From positions 18,833,288 to 18,897,287 of the forward strand of contig OY986969.1 in assembly GCA_963920575.1 (NCBI GenBank): a stretch of 64,000 bases of DNA. The letters run 5' to 3'. Below the pieces are notes generated by a model that saw nothing but the letters and a program-made list of their open reading frames with translations, was not told the DNA's origin and made no database searches. Positions within the stretch are counted from its first letter, which is position 1. Every line of letters starts with the position of its first letter. Of the stretch, positions 1 through 13,847 are shown piece after piece. This stretch comes from Narthecium ossifragum (lineage: Eukaryota; Streptophyta; Magnoliopsida; Dioscoreales; Nartheciaceae). Position numbers and translations under genes: made by a program.

Positions 1-608
1 TACAAATGGAGGCAGGCTTCCGGTCGTCTCCGCTATGACCCGTGATGTATTAACTATTCTCATGTCTAGTGTAACATCACAATCAATGTTTAGCATATGT
101 GGAGGTATAATTGACGATTACACATGTGGAGGTATAATAGACGATTACAGAAGTTGTTTGGATCCGACAGTCAGCGGAATCCAGAGATCAAGACGTCGAA
201 TTATTACCCAGCCATATGGCTAAACTAATCAAAAAAAAAAAAAAAAAAAAAGACATGAAATTATTCCCACCAACACCAGAATTTGAAATTTTAGATGCCT
301 AATATGTTAATATGTAGTTTCTAAATTCAAATTTTGGACATTCCCTTGATTAATAAATTTTTGTAATGTCTAACACAATATTGTCATATAAATAAAGTTG
401 GTTTTTTTGTAATGCCTGATGATTGGTCTGAGCCCAGCCCGAATCCGGCCCGAGCCCAACACATTGGCGGGCTCAGCCCAACTGGGCTTGGGTTTGACTA
501 TAAAGACCCGACCCGTCTTGTTTTCTTATCTATGTCGGGCCCGGCCAGCGATTGGCCCGACCCGAGCCCATAAATTATGGGCTAGGGCCGGCCGCATGAG
601 CACCCCTA
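1..608 (+). mobile_element. hAT transposon, 3' part
   Basis: The segment enters the window already inside the element. It carries the end of a hAT-type transposase (2-223), a 21-base A-run (about 231-251), an AT-rich stretch, and a GC-rich terminal region (about 420-608) rich in GGCCCGA/GGGCC words. It ends in ...GCACCCCTA, the reverse complement of a TAGGGGTGC terminus typical of plant hAT elements. The 8 bp just outside (609-616) would be the target duplication, but the other end lies outside the window. Family assignment rests on the transposase C-terminus and the terminus style. Confidence 0.7.
2..223 (+). pseudogene. hAT transposase C-terminal dimerisation domain, decayed
   Basis: The frame from position 2 to the stop at 221-223 reads as the hAT family dimerisation region: PVVSAMTRDVLTI, then a segment matching the usual STVASESAFS block, then GGIIDDYRSCLDP. 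In intact transposases this region holds the dimer together in the nucleus. Two defects are visible. A 27-bp unit (94-120) is repeated in tandem at 121-147 with two mismatches, which duplicates CGGIIDDY. The usual ending after DPTV (an ALIC..DW-type motif) is replaced by unrelated residues. The N-terminal zinc finger and catalytic core lie outside the window. It is almost certainly non-functional. Confidence 0.7.
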
Positions 609-1130
609 CTTACAATCACAATATCCATTAGAATCGAAGACCTATCCTCGAAAGGTTCCAGCCAACATGAGCAAGCCACCCAATAACAGGACGTTTCAAT
701 GTATTTTTTGAATCCATGAAACCATACTACTTACCCACACAAAGCAGTTCACTAGAAAGGAACAAACTCTTTTGCAAGAGTCTAAATACCTTGGAACATC
801 AAAACATTATTCCTTCCCATAATAGCATTACCATAAGTTTGAAAGGCAGTTAATGGCTCGATGAAAGCTCTGTTGTCTTCTAAGGCGATTCAAAATGTTT
901 TCCTTAAGAGGAATTACTCTATTGGTATTCCACTGTTCTTCATATGCCAAGAATCCAGTCCTAAGATAAGTAAGTATTCAACATTCTATGACAGGAAACC
1001 AACCCCTCCCAAAAAAAGAAATGAGTACTATAAGTAAACAAAGGCCACATTGTTGTATTGGATTTTGGTATATCTGCAGCAGGCAACACCAATAATTCAA
1101 ATACTTTGGTACCGCTCTTTGGTTCCTACT
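609..1130. other. Intergenic / eIF2D 3' flank
   Basis: No open coding sequence was recognised. The part next to 1131 should hold the 3' untranslated region of the minus-strand eIF2D gene. The exact poly(A) site is not obvious. The segment starts where the hAT fragment ends. Confidence 0.5.
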
Positions 1131-4100
1131 TCATTTCTTAGTTTTATCAAGCACCTCGATGTACCTCTTTGGGACGCTGTAGTGATCGACCAGGTGCTTT
1201 GCAAGGTCTTCAATCACCCCACCTTGAACTAGCACTTCATGCTGATCTTTCTTCCCTGAAAGACCATCCAATTGAACTGAACATAAGCAATCATTCAACG
1301 ATAGGAGCCGTCATCTTATGACAAATAATGAAAGTAGATGCAGAGCTTAGAAGATAAGAAAATAGTGGAATGACAAAGAGAGTATATGAAAAGGACAATT
1401 TAGCAGGACTACTCGTCATCCAGAACTGGGTCTAATGAGGATCCCATCTTAGCATCCTTCAGCAGAAATAACCATCAAAGTACATAAAAAATTCAGTGCT
1501 CAATTTAATATCTGAACCCACGTCATTAACATAATACGTGCATCTACAACACCACAATATTCTGCATGAAGATGAGCAATCTTGACTCGCCATGCAGATG
1601 TGAGATGTCTTACACGTCAACGATCCAAGATTACCACACTGAAAAATAGTGGTGGAGACAAGGGAAACAAAGCTAACGAAAGACAATGTCAAAAGGAGAA
1701 TGATATCAATGCCTCACTAATTGCAGCTCAATTTTAGGCTGCAAATTCATGACATGTTTATGGTTCAAGCACAAGGTCAGTAATTAGTCAAAGTTCTAGA
1801 CTAAATGGACAAGACAACATCAGGCATATATAACCATTTGATGCAAAAGTTTCTCCCTGTGGGATTTTTATCACCACTGGCAATTGCTAAAAAGTAAACC
1901 ACCAAATTATCACTTTGAGAGAAACTATAAAGCACTGAACAGAAAATTTGTAGCCAACATCCTGTTAAAGCTTCCTGAGCTTAGCATGTCATATTCCACA
2001 TAAAGCCATTCTAAAACTCAACTGTTGCCAATATAAATAACTGAAAAACTGTACGAGCCTAATCTAACTACAGAGGCAAACCAAAACCTCGAGACTTATC
2101 AGATCAGGCCAGAGCAGGCTATTCAGAGGGCTAGCTGCAAGTTGCAAGACCAATATAATAAATATCCCCCATATGCTGCATTGGCAACCAATATACATTC
2201 AGAGTGATAAGAATCCTATCACTTGGCTTTGTATAGGTATAGACATGGATTATGGCTCCTAGAAGCTCCTACATATATCCAAGGTGGTCAAGATACAATC
2301 CGCTAAGTTTCACAAACCCTCCAAATTAAGAGATTGCATCCTACCCTATAAAACTTATTTATGATATTGTAACACTACAGAAAATACAATTAGGAACAGC
2401 ACATCAAGATGACATACCGGGAAGTTCTGTTACAGATGTACTGCAAGCAAACTTCTTTTGCAGTTCAGATGCTAACAATTCGGCATCCATTAAGAAAGAT
2501 TCCATTCCTGAGACTCTCGTCACTTTCTTGTTCCCCTGTCGCCTTTCAGTCAATATCTGAACAGGTCTAATAGCACCCTTGCGTACAGCAACCACATTCC
2601 CTCTTGATACTCTGTGATGAACTTGCATCCGACTTAAAAAGGTTGCACCTAGATCCTTCTTATGAATCTCGGTTGGATAAGTTAAGCCCTTTTTTATTGT
2701 CCCCTTGTAAAGAGCATCACATAATGTAGCATCAAGGATGACCATTGCCTTGTCCGTTGGCTTTACCAGATTCTCTTTCTCAACATATCTGCATCACCAC
2801 CAGTTCGAATTTACTTAGTAGAAGAAACAATGTTTTACAAACCGTCAAAAACAAACAAATGAAACATTTGAGCATTCAGCAACGGCTACACTAACCCATG
2901 CTATAAGGGAAAAAAAAAAACTAGCAAGATAAGCAACTATTATAAAGCAAGGGGCAAGCTTTTCAATAGCTCGAGTACAATAAAACAATATGACAAGGGC
3001 TCCTCAGTTGCCTAACCAACAACTAAAGTTTTAGTACTGATAAAATGTCATCCAAGTGACAGCATACCTGAAGGCAATATCAGTAGCCTCTGATGCACTG
3101 TAATATTTTCCAATGTCTGCCCCAACAGACATTAAAATGGGATTGACATGCGTGCTTGATTTATATATCTCAACTACCTCCAGCTGCAATGTTGCTTGAG
3201 AACCTTCAGCAACCGATGAGTCATTCCTTTGATCAACATTCTCTACTCTTCTTTTCTCAGGCTTGAAGGACGTATACTCTGGGTGAACACGGTTAACAGC
3301 CAGTAATATGACCTCTCTCTTATGCTTATCTTCCTTAGCTGAAATCTGTACAGGTTGCACAAGCAGTTGAAAACCAAATTAGAATAACGCTCCAGAATGG
3401 ACGAGACCATTGTGAAGTCAGCACATAACAAACTAAAGGTCATAGTTTTCATTTTCCTCGCAACATTCAAAATAGAACCACTATCTGTTTATTATAACAA
3501 TCCTTGCCGTCCAGCAATCCCCCGGACTCACATCAAGCTTTTCTGGAAATCCTCTCTAACCAACTGCCCTATGCAATAGTGTGGGAGGGCATCTCGATCT
3601 TCCCTTTTGAGGTTATGCTAGTTGCAATGGCTTCTCTATGGGAATTGCTTATGCTCATAATTCATAGCAATTACTGGTCATAAGTCGAGAGCCATAGATC
3701 TTCAAAAAAAGGAGAACTACATCTAAGGACTGCTTATTATGGATATTCAGAAGAATCATGTCAAACAGGAATAAAAAACAGCGAACGGTACTTTGTTGGG
3801 TGATGTAGCCAGAAAACGCATTCCTCCATGGAGATTTATAGTCCCAGTACCATGTGTACCATTGAGAAAACCTAGGTTAAGAGAAGATTTTCTGAAGCTC
3901 AATAGTTGCATAGCAAAACCAAGCAAACTCTCTGAGTGTCTTGTAACTTCAGTGCAGCCAAAGCATTTTTTTAAGACTTCCATTTATAAGTTGCCAACAA
4001 TGTGCAATATACCTAGTCGCGTTTCGAAACCAAATAAGTTATCTCAGACATCACTGACCAAACACTGGTCACTGCTCTCAGTGCGAAGATCAACATCAAG

Positions 4101-7100
4101 CTTTACACCAGGTGACTAGGCATCTATTACATATAGATCAACCCAGTATGGCGTTGCTCTTTCTGAAAATGTAGCAGGATTGAGGAAGGCACAATATTAT
4201 GAATGAGCAAATAGTTCCTTCTGAAAATGTTTTCCAAGTAATTTCAACACTCACCAACCCAGATGAAGACTTTGACTGTAACCACTTTGAAAGTTTCTTG
4301 TGTGATGATTTTTTAATGTCCAAAGTAATGCCTGGAGGCCGACAAGGCAAAACATGACTTGCCCTGTACACAAAAGCAAAAAGGAGCAGTCATAAAGTTA
4401 AACGATTGCAAAAAATAATGAGAGACATTACTATAAAATCAGCAGATATCAAACTCATAGTGTTCAATACAACCTATCATTGGATTGTCCACATTGCCAA
4501 TGCATGTGGACTTCATTAAATTGCTTCACAGCATGTTAGATGATTACTTGGTCCTGAAGCTTTAAATTCAACGAAAAAAGAAGAAATAAAATCTACATGC
4601 AATCAACAAAAATACCTATGCACTTTAGCAACCTCATTAAAATATTGGATAGATAAATGCTAGCCAGCCAGCGCAGATATTTAACAGATCGGAACTTGTG
4701 GAGCAAGCAAAGTGGATACAGTAATCCACATGGATATGCCTACAATTATCCAATGACATTGGTACGAAAAGCATGGGCATGAATGTACAAAAAATTGAAC
4801 CATTCACTCAGGTCTTATCCAAGTACTTACAGGGGGGCATCCTAAGCCACTTAGTGGCTAAAGTATATTAATGCAATAAGTATAAGGCTAAATTAAATGG
4901 TACTTAGGTAGAGATTTTATAGCATAATATTCATCAAAGGACAATTAGGAAAGTAAACAAGGGCAGGGAAAAGCAAGCATTTTATGAATGTCAGGCTTCC
5001 ATCAAATGCTGCTTTTCTGAGAAAACAAAGTGAGTAAGTGGAAGAGAAAATATACTGTAACCGAATAAGGAGGTCCAGCAGATGTATGCACAAGCTATAA
5101 GCAACAAAAGCCAAGGAAATCCTACAAAATAAAAACAAAAGACGAGCATAATGTCAGAAGGGTGAAAAACTGGGCAAATCAAGAAACCTACTCGATAATG
5201 ATGCAGTCTAATGAAGGAATGAAGAAAGAAGAAGAATGCAAACAACTAGGATTACATAGTCTGTAGAGTTGACTGGAGTTGTTGAGTTTCAACTACAAGA
5301 GACACCATCTCGCACAAGAGGGATTAACTAACTTGTGCCGAAGTGGGATTAAGTAACTAAATGCATGAAGATCCTGGACATGAGTATTAAACACAAAAAT
5401 TGCCGAAGTCATTGAGGCACGCCAACTCTTTGCAGAATCTACAGGTCATGAATACCACAAGTTATTCACAGGTGACATGAGAATGGAAATGGCTGAATGT
5501 ACGAAAGAGAAAAGCACATATGCTGGAAGGAATTGACAAGTAATAATATTTTACAAGATGCAACATAAAAAAATGCAGTGATGTGGAGAAGCCAAGAGCT
5601 TCATACACTATACTTGCATAAATAAATTTCACCGCAAATCTCAACAAAGCAACTAGTAATCCAATAGTCAAATGCAAAGAAAAACTATCACATGCCAAAA
5701 AATATCAGAACTTGACTGTGCTACCATAGCTAACATTAGCCACAAGACCACATGATAGTCAGAGAGCCAAACAGGTAATGATCTTTTTTCCAAAAGTGAG
5801 AATACAGGTGGAACCTATAATTGATATATCCAGGACAGCTATAACAAAAGTATTAGCAATAGTGCCATAGGCATATCTGAAACTTGACCACCTAAGCACC
5901 GTAGTAGTTTCGCTAGGAGATTTCGTTACCATAGAGTGCTTCCAGACATGGGAAGGTCTTTATCTTTTACAGTCACGTGCAGTGCTTGTAAAAGGCACTT
6001 GTCCAAAAGTTTATCTTCTTCTTCAGTAGTCACAATGTGCTGTGCCTTCTCATCATTTGCTTCTAAAGCTACAGCATTCCCTGAGAGCTTTAACCCACTC
6101 AAATCACTGGCCATTTCTTCTGAAATGGCACTAGAACCATCAACATTATCTTGGGCACTAACATCTTGTTCAGAATTCGAATCTCTAACATGAACAGGTT
6201 CTCCTTTTTCTTCATTCGTAGCAACAACATCTTGATCATTCGAGGCATCTCCCAAAGCATCAGATAACAGAGAAACAGAAGCTGAAGCAGGATCTTCGAC
6301 AACAATGTCCTGAAAAAATCCTGCATTTGGAACATAACAACCTTCAACAGATTCCCTGTAGAGACATTGAATAGGACAAGTGCTATGTTAGTCAAAATAT
6401 TTCATGAATAGTTTAGCAAAATTAGTAGTGGGCCATTATACTTGCCACAGAGAGTCCCGATAATAATGTGTTATTCGCAAAGCCTTGCCACGCAAACCCG
6501 CTTTTAGGGCTTCTGTACTGCTCATCATAGTTGCTCCAACCTGAAAATATTGGAAGCCCTTGATTCAGTTACAGAATGAGATGGGTAAGGATAGACAATA
6601 CTTCTGTGTTTAAGTAGGATTTAACTGGGACTTCAATAAACTTTGCTTTTAGAGCGCCTTACAGCAATTGGCGCTGGATTTCCAGGGACTTTCACTGCCC
6701 ATGGCTGCCCAGAGAAGAATGAAGGAAGACCATCCTGAGGTATGCTAATCCCAGGGAACATTAAGTCAGCACCTCCAATTAAAAAGCGAGACACCTCACC
6801 CCCCTTGAGCAGAAAAGAAGGTAATAGTTCAGGAACCTTCCAAAGTGCATAAACTGCAAGACCAAGTTACAGAACTTAGGGGAATGGACTTTCAGGGAAC
6901 ATAATTTCCTCGACTAAAGGCTCCTGAAGTAAATTAAAAAGCTCGATTGAGAAAGATAGCCAGAAATGTATAGATCACTAACTAAATGTACCTGGACAAA
7001 AAGAACCATAGCAACCATTGAGTTCTATAGATCAAAATTGGATCCCCCATGCAGCACAGCATTCATTCTAGTGCATCACAGTTACTGACCTTTCTATGGT

Positions 7101-9049
7101 ACCAAGCTACCAACTATAACAGTAATAATAAATGCTAGCAAAGTGAAGTGCATTACAGCAAATGCAAAAGAACTGTTGGCGATTACAGAATGACATATTA
7201 GGCTAAAAATTTGGAGCTCTTATGTGGGTCTCAAAGCAGTATTGACGAAACACTTTGTACTCAAACAACTTCCAGACGCTGTATAAAGTAGATGACTTGC
7301 TATTTCCATAAAAGAACCACTCAGAAGCTAGAGTGGGCCAGATTTTACTGGGGAACTGTCTTCCAAAAAGAACCCATTTCAAGATGAATAGCCTTGAGGT
7401 ATGTGAACAGTCCCAACCATTAACAGCCTCAAGGAATTGTTTCTCTCTAGAAAGTAATAGTTGTACGCTGTACTTCAAATGAGAAATGTAAAATGGTACA
7501 TAGCAATGATTACATTGAATTTATCAACCAGGTTCATCCATGACACACCTTGTTGCCTTCAAAGACAAACTAATATTGGAAGATCTTAAACATTAATGTC
7601 AGCTTTCTTCTTTTGCAAAAGGCATACCATATACCTCTTAATACTCATACTAAATAGGTAGAAAGAAGGCCCGTATTGGTGTTTACCTATGTGAGTTCAC
7701 ATGTACTGCACTATCAATAAAAAATGATATGGAACTCAAATGAGATCTTGATATCTTTGTAATCAAAGACATTCCAAGGAAACAGCCAGGAGGGCCCAGC
7801 CAACAGTATGATCCTCAACTAGAATATCCACAATAAGATAAAAAATCACCGCCAACGAAATCACCGAGTAAGGAATGTATCACAGGGACGAAAATTATGG
7901 GAATACATAGCTTGAGAGTCCCATGTAAATGCCATGACTTAAATCCCGCAACAGGGATGATGATGGAGACAGGATATACATGGTAGGCTTCTTCCCAAAG
8001 AAATAAAGATCAACAAAGAGCACCTTATAGAATACATATACAAATGCAAAAATTTAGCTCGTGTACTCTCACGATTAGTACAAAAAAAATTTCCCCAACA
8101 TCTATGCAACCACACACAGTACTCTAGCATGAATAAGAGGGGTAAAGCATGGAAGTCCATGTATAAGAAAACAAGTTTACACGTAACCATTTCATTGACC
8201 CAAGATGTTAGAGATAAAGCTATTAAAAGTTGACACTTGCACCCATACCAAGGCAACATAGGTTGACATTTTCTCAGATAAGGATCGAATGATGGTTGAT
8301 TCTTAGGTAGTAAATTTGATTGAGCATCAACATTATCCATTCCCAGCCTCCTCCCACTCGCCCTATTTTGTTGTCTTTTTGTGATGCAACCGACAAAAAC
8401 TAGTTCAGGAATTATGACAAGATATTAAAAGTCAACCACAGTGAAAAAAATATATTTTACACGTTCAATGTCTCAAATAAATGACTGATTTACTGATAGG
8501 GCAAAGGAATAGGTAACGGGAAGGGGGAAATTGGGAGGAAAAAAGTAGCAAGTGTGAAAGACCTGTCGGGTAAATTTCAGCTCCTCGCCCATCAACATCA
8601 AATAGCATCGGCAAACCTCCGTCAATGCCATACACGCAAACCCGATTTGGATACTTAGCAACTGTTATCTCTGCCTAAAATAAACATTCCAATTAAACCA
8701 TCAAATGAAAAATAACATGACAAGATGTTTAAGTGTAATCATAACCAGTAATGCCTATAGAAATCTATTAAATAACGATTACATGTATAGATTTTGTGCC
8801 AAGGGTATATAAAGAATCATGGGTTCAAATACATTTGTTATTGGAGCAAATACTAATATCTTCCTAGAAAGGACAGGAAAGTCAAAGTTCACAAATGAAA
8901 CATCAAACACGTCCAAATAGTTATGCAGCATATCACAGTTACTACCTGGATTACCGTGCCAGTGGCAAGATACATGCCAGTAGGTATGCACAGTACCGGT
9001 AATTTACCAGCATGGTACAAATACTCAGCATGGGTTCCATGGCGAGTAA

Positions 9050-9105
<56 letters not shown>

Positions 9106-12100
9106 CCCCCCCCCCCCCTGAAGAATTTCCATGTGATCGGCACATACACTGCCAGCCAAATACTGGAAAAATTGCCACCGTAGAGTAACCATTGGAACCA
9201 TTGGTTCTTACACAACAAGTAGGCAAAGATTCTGAAGATTTGAGAAACAAATAGGCCTTCCACTGCTGAATGTTAACTGAATCAATATTTACATAGGCTG
9301 CTAGTCGCACATTTTTCAAGTTTCAAATCACACTCGATATGGCTCAGCAAATATGATCATCTAAAATTCATGGCACATATTCTTCCTAAACAAAGTTAAC
9401 TGGATAAACTTATAACATAGAAAGCTGAAAACCAACTTCTGGTCACACATATTCATGCCAGCAAATTTGCTAAATGAGGTTGTCCACTAGAAGTGATATT
9501 TGGAGACAGATCCAAAATAGTAAGCATAAAATGAGCAATTGTACTCCGAAGATGGGTTGTCAAAGAATAGTTCATGCACGATTTTCTCTTTTCTCTCTTT
9601 TTTTGACGCGCATAACTAGCACCTTTATTCTGAGAAAGACATCCATCAACAACATTGAAGATCATGTGTGTAAATTAAGTCCCTTGCAAAGTGTGAATCT
9701 CTAAGTTTCACAATGGCAGCTAAAAATCTACGCCTAAAACATTCATGATTAAAATGAAAGAACCATGGCCAGATATAAGGTTCCAGTAACAGCTCAAAAA
9801 CATGACATGTTGAAATTCATTCCGTCCATTCCTGCAGTAAAAGAATGCTAAGAATGGAATAATTGATTTACTAATATTCCAAGTAGCAAGTTGACATTCT
9901 ATCTCACCTCAAGATCAACGACAAAAAGAAGCCAAAAACCATATGAACGAGAGGTTGTAAAATATTGATGCATAGAAAAGATTGGTAGAGAAACCATTAA
10001 TACATACTAAAAGGAGGAAGCATACCTACGGCAATCCCCACAGCAAAGGCAGATGTTTCAAAACCTTGTGAATAAATAATGCATTATGGATCCATGATAT
10101 TACAGATTAACAAAATCTAGATTAGTCCTTATCTCCTATATGCCGAAACAACCAATATAAGTACCGAGAATCATTGAACCCTAGCTGATAGCGTAGTCCA
10201 AGTGAAGTCTAGGCTTAATTAGAAAAGTAAGCCTAATTTGGATGGGGAATAAATCGGGCTTTGTCCCCATTTGGATGCCAAACTCTCTAAATGGAGGGAA
10301 GGATACGTTTTGGTAAAAAGCAACTTATCCCATTTACTTGTCCAGTTATACCAGCCCCACATATGGGTGATTTTAATCCTTGAGCTTACCCTAGTAATTA
10401 AAAAGATCAAAACTTATTTTTCTAAACTACCACTCCAATTTTATCCGTAGTCACCCAATTATCATTACATCCCTAACACTTATTATGTCACTTGTTCTCA
10501 GAGCACATGCAGTGCATGAGCTCGCGGTCCAAATCCCATTTTGTCTTTATTATGAATGTTTAGATCATAAAACTATTCCATGGGATATAAGAGTTCGGCC
10601 GTTTTTGTATCTTACCCAAAATATACTTCTATTTTCTTTTATCTTTCACAACCAAATACTATATATCTAACAAATTCTAAATTACCATCCACGCGGCCAC
10701 CTATCACGGAGTACAAGTATCTTAGGCCATAAGTTCGCGGCCCAGACAATCAATCTTTCAATATTTTGATGCTATATTACAAGCTATCTGCAGAATACAG
10801 AGAATAGGTAGTTTTGGTAATTTACTCAAAAAAGCTACTTTCCTTACGTTGTTCGATCTATTACAACCGAACACTATTTTCTTCTCGAAGACAATCATTC
10901 CCCGGGCACTTCATGTTTAAACAAGACACTCAAACTATAATAGGAAAAAAAATAACAATTTATCCAAGAATAAGTCGACATAAAAATTTTTAATCATGGG
11001 TTAAAGTTATCACAGGACCAAACGGCACCATAGTGTTACTATTAGAACCAATACTACCGTGACGTCCAACCAACTTATGAGTGATGATGTGGCCATGTCT
11101 TTGCAATCCGCAAGTTCAAAACAGCAATATGACCACCACTGGAATGTAACATGCTATGAAGAGATCCTTTTCCCACCGTACCTTGTTATATCATCTTTGG
11201 AGAAAGGAGGATTAGCTTGTTCATAGACGAGGTCTTTTTAGAGTTAAAGCCCCTTTGTTATTCTTTTGTGTGGCTAATAATGTCCCAAATGCATACACTC
11301 TAGCTCAAAAGGCCCACTAACATCCAACTTTGGCGCCCCAGCTCCATGATTCCTATTCGACTAGGATCCCTTAAATGGAAGGGAAACAAAAGTCACATGC
11401 ATTTGCATGCTATACTGATATTGCTCAAAAGGAAACATAACGCAAACCAAACTCCAACGATTGCCGTGTTGGTGGCATGTGTTGTGCCAATCCTTAACCA
11501 GCCGGCCACGTGCTGCTAGGCACGGACCGACAAAGAATTTTACTGGACGGACACGGAGTTTTACTGGTTCGACACGCACATTCGGGACACATATATTGGT
11601 GTTTGGGACCTTTAGGGTATATTAAGAGTCGTTTAGGTAATCAAAATAACAAATACTTGGATTTAAGTATCAAATATAATAAACCATTCTTTAGGAAAAT
11701 ATTTTTTAAACTTCATGCCCGTTCGTGCCGCTCCCTTATGTTGGCCGAAACAATAGCACAAATGTATGTGCCAGTGCCAACCACAAAGTCGGTGCCGGTA
11801 GCCCACTGGCACGACATTTGTCAGCCATGCCGACCAGCACAGAAGACCTTGCCAAACGCAACCAACTCCACCAAGGGTTCACTTGGTTGCACGATATACA
11901 TGTAACACGAAATTTAAAAGGGTCAACGAGGCCATTTTGAAAATATTGCCCAAAGAAGCAGCCTTTTCATAGAGAAAGAGGACGTGGGAGCCAAATAAAG
12001 GTATATCTGAGAGCCCATTTCCCCATGAAAGGAAGAAGCGTGAACCAAAATAAAGAAAAAGGTTATTCTAATGCCCAATGCCCCAAAGTCCTTCAACAAT

Positions 12101-12850
12101 ATACACTATTTGCATTCTTATGAGCCACTCTTCTATCACTTTCTAAACAAAAAAAGGACATCTTAGAGTGACAACTGTACTTCCCATTAAAAGTAGGATG
12201 TTCTTTCCATAGACTTTTCTTGAGTTTCTTGCAACTAAATTAGCTACAAATTGGACCGAAATAATATTGCAAATCAAGTTGGGGCAAAAAGATTATGCTG
12301 CCCCAACAAACGAGAGACAAATGAGATGTGCATACTTGTTCCATGCCATGTATACTTGTATGCATATCCCATTTGCAGTGTGTGATATACATAACTTAAA
12401 TTCAATGTAGATCAGCATCCAATGAAAAGAGATTGATCGATTTTTAACTTCAAAATCCTAAAATGCAAAATCCCATGGTACATTAGCTTATAGAAACATA
12501 GATTTAATAGGAAAATTGATTTAGAAAATGGATTACAAAGGTAAATTACAACGTTGCTCCAAAAAGTGATTGCATGCTGAAAGAAACTACGCATCGGAAC
12601 ACGGAAAGTTAAAGTACACTATACGCAAATATTGAAACCCCATCGATAAGTATCCAAACTTGGATGTGGGTGAACCAATTGTAGTGGTGCCAGGAGAAAG
12701 CATGGCTATTCTCACCTTTGGAGGGAGAATAATATCGATATCGGCATCTGAAGCTCGTGGGAACCTTTCCTTTGTGGTTCTCCTCAGCTTTTTCTTGTCT
12801 CCTCCAGACAAGCGCTGGAGCGCCTTCGCCTCGGCTGCCTTCTTAAACAT
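1131..12850 (-). CDS. EIF2D: Eukaryotic translation initiation factor 2D (eIF2D / ligatin), nine exons
   Basis: eIF2D is a cytosolic factor that places Met-tRNA on 40S subunits without GTP and helps recycle post-termination 40S complexes (family knowledge). I assembled exons 12850-12716, 8674-8563, 6853-6663, 6540-6446, 6355-5930, 4363-4255, 3345-3068, 2788-2418 and 1255-1131. They join in frame to 1842 nt, 613 residues plus TGA, close to the usual plant length. The start MFKKAAEAKALQRLSG is the conserved family N-terminus. Regions: N-terminal and PUA, about residues 1-175; an acidic variable linker encoded by exon 5; winged helix, about 290-360; SWIB/MDM2, about 400-480; SUI1, about 505-605, with GNKKVTRVSGMES. 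Donors are GT except intron 4 (GC) and a weak GTCTTT at intron 2. No frameshift or internal stop was found, so the gene looks intact. Exon joins were placed by family similarity and phase, not by transcript data. Confidence 0.93.
8675..12715 (-). other. eIF2D intron 1 (about 4 kb)
   Basis: This is the largest intron of the gene, with donor AAG|GTGAGA at 12716/12715 and acceptor TTTTAG|GCAGAG at 8675/8674. Apart from a CA/C microsatellite I saw no recognisable coding sequence or clear transposon ends in it. The other introns (8562-6854, 6662-6541, 6445-6356, 5929-4364, 4254-3346, 3067-2789 and 2417-1256) likewise showed nothing I could name. Confidence 0.8.
9053..9118. repeat. (CA)25 plus C16 compound microsatellite
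   Basis: Twenty-five CA units (9053-9102) run directly into sixteen C residues (9103-9118). It lies inside eIF2D intron 1. Length polymorphism is likely. Open frames across it are artefacts of the repeat. Confidence 0.98.
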
Positions 12851-13440
12851 GATGTATAATCGGCACCAAATATCAAGCCACCTGACAACTCTTTGCTCTT
12901 TGTCTATAGGAAAACAATGTCAATGACCTTCTCTTCATAGCAGACAAGAAGTAAGCTATTGCCCATGCAGGAGAAACATATGCATACGAACAATGTTTCA
13001 AAAATATCGATTTGCCGAGGTACCATGTTCAAGTTATTCTACTCGAAATAGGAAATGACATCTATTCTTGATAACAAACTCGATAACAACACCAGACAGG
13101 GCACTTGAAAACTCGCAAACAGCCCAACATCCTCCAGAACCAATCCCACACAAGAAAAATCAGGGGAAACGAATGCAACAATCCATCCAACGGATATTTA
13201 TCCAATAACAAAAGCCATTAACCAAACAGAATATCATATAAACACAAAAACACAACTTTTGCTTCTCACAAGCATACACTTCAAGATCACAATGCGCGAA
13301 TACTTGATTTCAGAGATGCGAGAGAAGTAGCAAGGGAGAATTTACCGAGATGACTGCAGCGATGAAGCGAGTGGTGGATGAAGCTTGCGACGATGCGTTA
13401 CGATGAAGGGAGCGATGGTGATCTCCGAGCAGAAGGTTCT
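12851..13440 (-). other. eIF2D 5' leader with probable leader intron
   Basis: Just upstream of the ATG (12848-12850) the minus strand has an acceptor-like ...GTTGTCAG at 12882, so leader sequence 12851-12881 would be the end of a non-coding exon. A matching donor TCG|GTAAATTC sits at 13345/13344. The first exon would then be roughly 13345-13440. This is inferred from splice signals only. Confidence 0.45.
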
Positions 13441-13499
13441 GGAGATGGGAATTTAAGAGGTGCGGTTTTAGGCTTTCTTGGCGGTAGGGTTGAATGGTT

Positions 13500-13610
13500 T
13501 GTGCGTTTCTTAAATAGCTTCACGGACGGAATCTTTTGTCAGCCCATAGGACCCATAAATGGGCCGGCACTATTAGCCTAGCCGGCCTGTTTAATTTTAT
13601 ACATGAGGTC
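13500..13610 (-). promoter_or_regulatory. Putative eIF2D promoter with TGGGCY motifs
   Basis: Two TGGGCY words lie 60-130 bp upstream of the inferred first exon: AGCCCA at 13541-13546 (TGGGCT on the minus strand) and TGGGCC at 13560-13565. Such site II elements are common in plant promoters of translation and growth genes (established knowledge). GCCGGC occurs twice nearby. The start site is not mapped. Confidence 0.4.
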
Positions 13611-13847
13611 ATACCAATCTCCACCGCTCTCAAGAGGTGGAACTTCGCATTGTTTCATACAGCCTTTTTTTCTATTGTCATTCTTATTTTTATTTTTAAA
13701 TTATTTCCACTTTTTAGTTTCTAGTTTCCGACTTTCAGGAAATACTGAAAAATTGCTTTCTGAAAAATGATGACGGAAAATGCTGAAAATGTCAATTTGG
13801 TCTCCTAATAAATTTGTAAATGCCGACTACTTTTTAATAAACCATTT

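Noticed and set aside
8889..9319. Open frames of about 86-124 codons across the CA/C repeat
   Set aside because: They are low-complexity translations of a microsatellite within an intron.
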